From positions 18,229,354-18,293,353 of the forward strand of contig NC_045142.1 in NCBI RefSeq assembly GCF_008831285.2: a stretch of 64,000 nucleotides of DNA. Reading direction: 5' to 3'. A program made the position numbers and the translations under genes. Positions within the stretch are counted from its first letter, which is position 1, and each line of letters begins with the position of its first letter. Under the pieces are notes generated by a model. It was not told the origin of the DNA, ran no database searches, and saw nothing but the letters and a program-made list of their open reading frames with translations. Positions 62,231-64,000 of the stretch are shown piece by piece. This DNA is from Nymphaea colorata (Eukaryota; Streptophyta; Magnoliopsida; Nymphaeales; Nymphaeaceae).

Positions 62231-64000
62231 ATGACGGATAAAGGTGCCCGTCTGGAAGGATCTAATATGGACATGTTTCTAAGCACCTATGAGAATGGAA
62301 AGTGTACAGGGAGAATTTGGTTAGTACGAGGGGAGAATTGGAACCAAGGACCAAGACATATTTTCATCAAGGCTGGTAGCTCACCCTACTGTGATTTGGT
62401 TATTCAACACCCGAGCGTCGAAGAATACCATTTTATGTTGGGCGTGAATAAGGATACCCGAACGACTTGGGTCACCAATGATACACGAACAGGCAGACTC
62501 ATTGCGGCAGGAACCAAGGTTAAACCATTCAAAAGAAAGACAATCTCTCTCGGTGAAACTATATATGTGGGAAACATGCAAACGTGTTTGGTGTTGGAAA
62601 CGAAATCCTCCCAATACGTCCCAAAGCAGAAAAAGGATTTTGGGGAGGCGAGCAATAGAAGTGACAGTGAAACCTCTTCAGGGTCCGATAATAGTGCAGA
62701 ATTTTCCAATGATGAGGAATCTCAGTGGTTACAACCAAAGGAACGTCACTTCTAGCACACCACGAGCAGCATCCAATGGGAAAGGGCTACTAAGGATTCC
62801 TCGATCCTTAACTTCTGTCAAGAAGGTGAAGGGCAATGATCAGCTAAAGACCAACGCTGCTCCATCACCAAAAAGAACAGGCAATACAAGGACGTATAGG
62901 CAGCTATATGCAACCAAACCGCCTAATCAAACTAAGCCCCACCAAAAGGACACATCCTACATGAAAGGAGAAACCACAAAGTCTTTAAAAATGGTAGAAC
63001 CAAATTTTGAAAATGAAAATCAGAAACCAGCAGAGGAAAAGGTTGAGAAAGTGGGCACTACAGAGCCCAAAGTGGGAGCCCAAAGTGGATAATAAAGCAA
63101 TGTGTCAGGTTCTATCAAAGGGGTGTGAAGGAAAAGACAATCTAGACACATTACCTCTTGGTAAGACGATGCACCATGCCAAGGACGATGAGTCAATAGC
63201 ATCATGGACCACCCAAGAAATTTTGGATGAAATTGATCGCATATGTCAGGATTTCGATCTAAGTGAGGAACCCTCACCTAGTGTGATCCAGTTGGTACCA
63301 CAAGAAGATCAACTTAAGAGTGTAAGGCAGGAATCCAGTGCACCAGGCCAAAAACAGGATGAGTCTTTAATGTGTCAAGCTCCACCCATGGGAAAAAAGG
63401 AAGAACCTTATGAGCTTGAACCCCTTGAGCACATACTTCCGAATGATGCAGTGGAATTAATCAGATACCAATTACAGGAAGTACTCATTCTAGATGGAAA
63501 AGGGCCCCTCGATAATGAAAACCTAGGATCCAACTCCGGAGATGCCCCCATGGAGATGGAAGAAATAGGGCATCCCACCGAGGAAGAGAGTATGCGACCA
63601 CCTCCTCTTCCTATCCAAGATAAAATAGAACATAAGGAGGGTGGTACGAATTTGAATCTCTCAAAACCTCCCTGTACAAAGGCACGAATGAAGCTCCAAC
63701 ATTGGGCGACCCAAGAAATAGCAAGTGCAATTCCACGACAACCACAAGAGGGCCAAGTTTGTGGGTTGATCCGAACAAAACCTAAAGAGGTCGCCAATTA
63801 CCAAAGGCAAAAGAAGGGCCCTAGCAAACCCGGACTCGGGCAAAGAACTAAGCCACCCACTACGCGGGAATTGTTAGAAGAAGAAATCTTGGCTACATCA
63901 GATGCAATCCTCCCCGAGTCAGAAAGTGATAACATGAGTTCGGAGGACCACCTTGACAGAATGGGCATCTACCCGAACATCAACCCAGGGAAACACCACT
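62231..64000 (+). pseudogene. retroelement first ORF with FHA-like N-terminus, copy B (runs off window)
   Basis: The ORF begins at the first ATG after the leader (62231). Residues about 27-125 resemble a forkhead-associated domain: GRIWLVRG, CDLVIQHPSVEEYHFML, WVTNDTRTGRL, ISLGETIYVG. In canonical FHA domains the PSVSRxH segment gives phosphothreonine contacts; here the S and R are both E, and the usual GR and NG residues are also changed. An acidic Ser-rich stretch follows (DSETSSGSDNSAEFSNDEES). One extra base near 62730 shifts the frame (stop at 62753), and the continuation, matching copy A, resumes in another frame. A further disruption comes from a short duplication (AGCCCAAAGTGGG) near 63065-63087. 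Downstream sequence is open to the window end. The role is unknown; a gag-like or accessory ORF1 is likely. Confidence 0.65.

Overview
The window is nuclear DNA of a flowering plant. It carries plant-type intron-containing genes, a plant exocyst SEC15, a DUF538 gene, two nuclear tRNA genes, and a large load of Ty1/Copia and Ty3/Gypsy LTR retrotransposons with iMet-tRNA primer sites, plus a hAT-type MITE. Base composition is AT-rich outside the genes and the Gypsy LTRs. I cannot resolve the species; nothing seen points to a grass.

Layout. Bases 1-20.3 kb are the gene-bearing part. On the minus strand lies a small OB-fold gene (SOSS complex subunit B type, 416-829). Its probable 5' UTR exon lies near 5.03-5.2 kb, and the putative long intron between holds a solo Copia-like LTR that was itself hit by a 609-bp hAT MITE. 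On the plus strand a six-exon Ptta/En/Spm-type (Transposase_24) gene occupies 8566-10080 with every splice junction in frame. A DUF538 gene (12577-13053, minus) and an intronless SEC15 (17742-20234, minus) follow. Between these two are exon-like minus-strand segments that I could not assign.

20.3-28.9 kb is AT-rich intergenic DNA with small tandem duplications, a TRIM-like pair of repeats, and tRNA-Gln(CUG) and tRNA-Asn(GUU) genes, both on the minus strand.

29-44 kb is retrotransposon territory. A nearly complete minus-strand Copia element (28991-34454; 244-bp LTRs about 2.5% diverged) sits directly upstream of an older, frameshifted plus-strand Copia element (about 34.6-39.07 kb) and probably inserted into its 5' region. 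A 3.06-kb solo Gypsy-type LTR (41089-44145) with near-perfect 5-bp target duplications follows.

44.6-45.1 kb holds a broken piece of histidinol dehydrogenase, the last enzyme of histidine synthesis. 45.1-50.8 kb is mostly unassigned, with a pyrimidine-rich minisatellite.

50.8-64 kb is built from one Gypsy chromovirus family. A minus-strand copy has lost everything between its primer site and the middle of reverse transcriptase. A plus-strand region carries two direct copies, 3.4 kb apart, of an unusual large hydrophilic open reading frame. The second copy starts with the element's primer site and a leader, and its first ORF has an FHA-like fold signature in which the phosphothreonine-contact residues are replaced. 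This FHA-like ORF in a retroelement 5' region is the most unusual thing in the window.

Coordinates of genes and of elements with visible ends are read from the sequence. Family names rest on motif recognition, and no database search was run.
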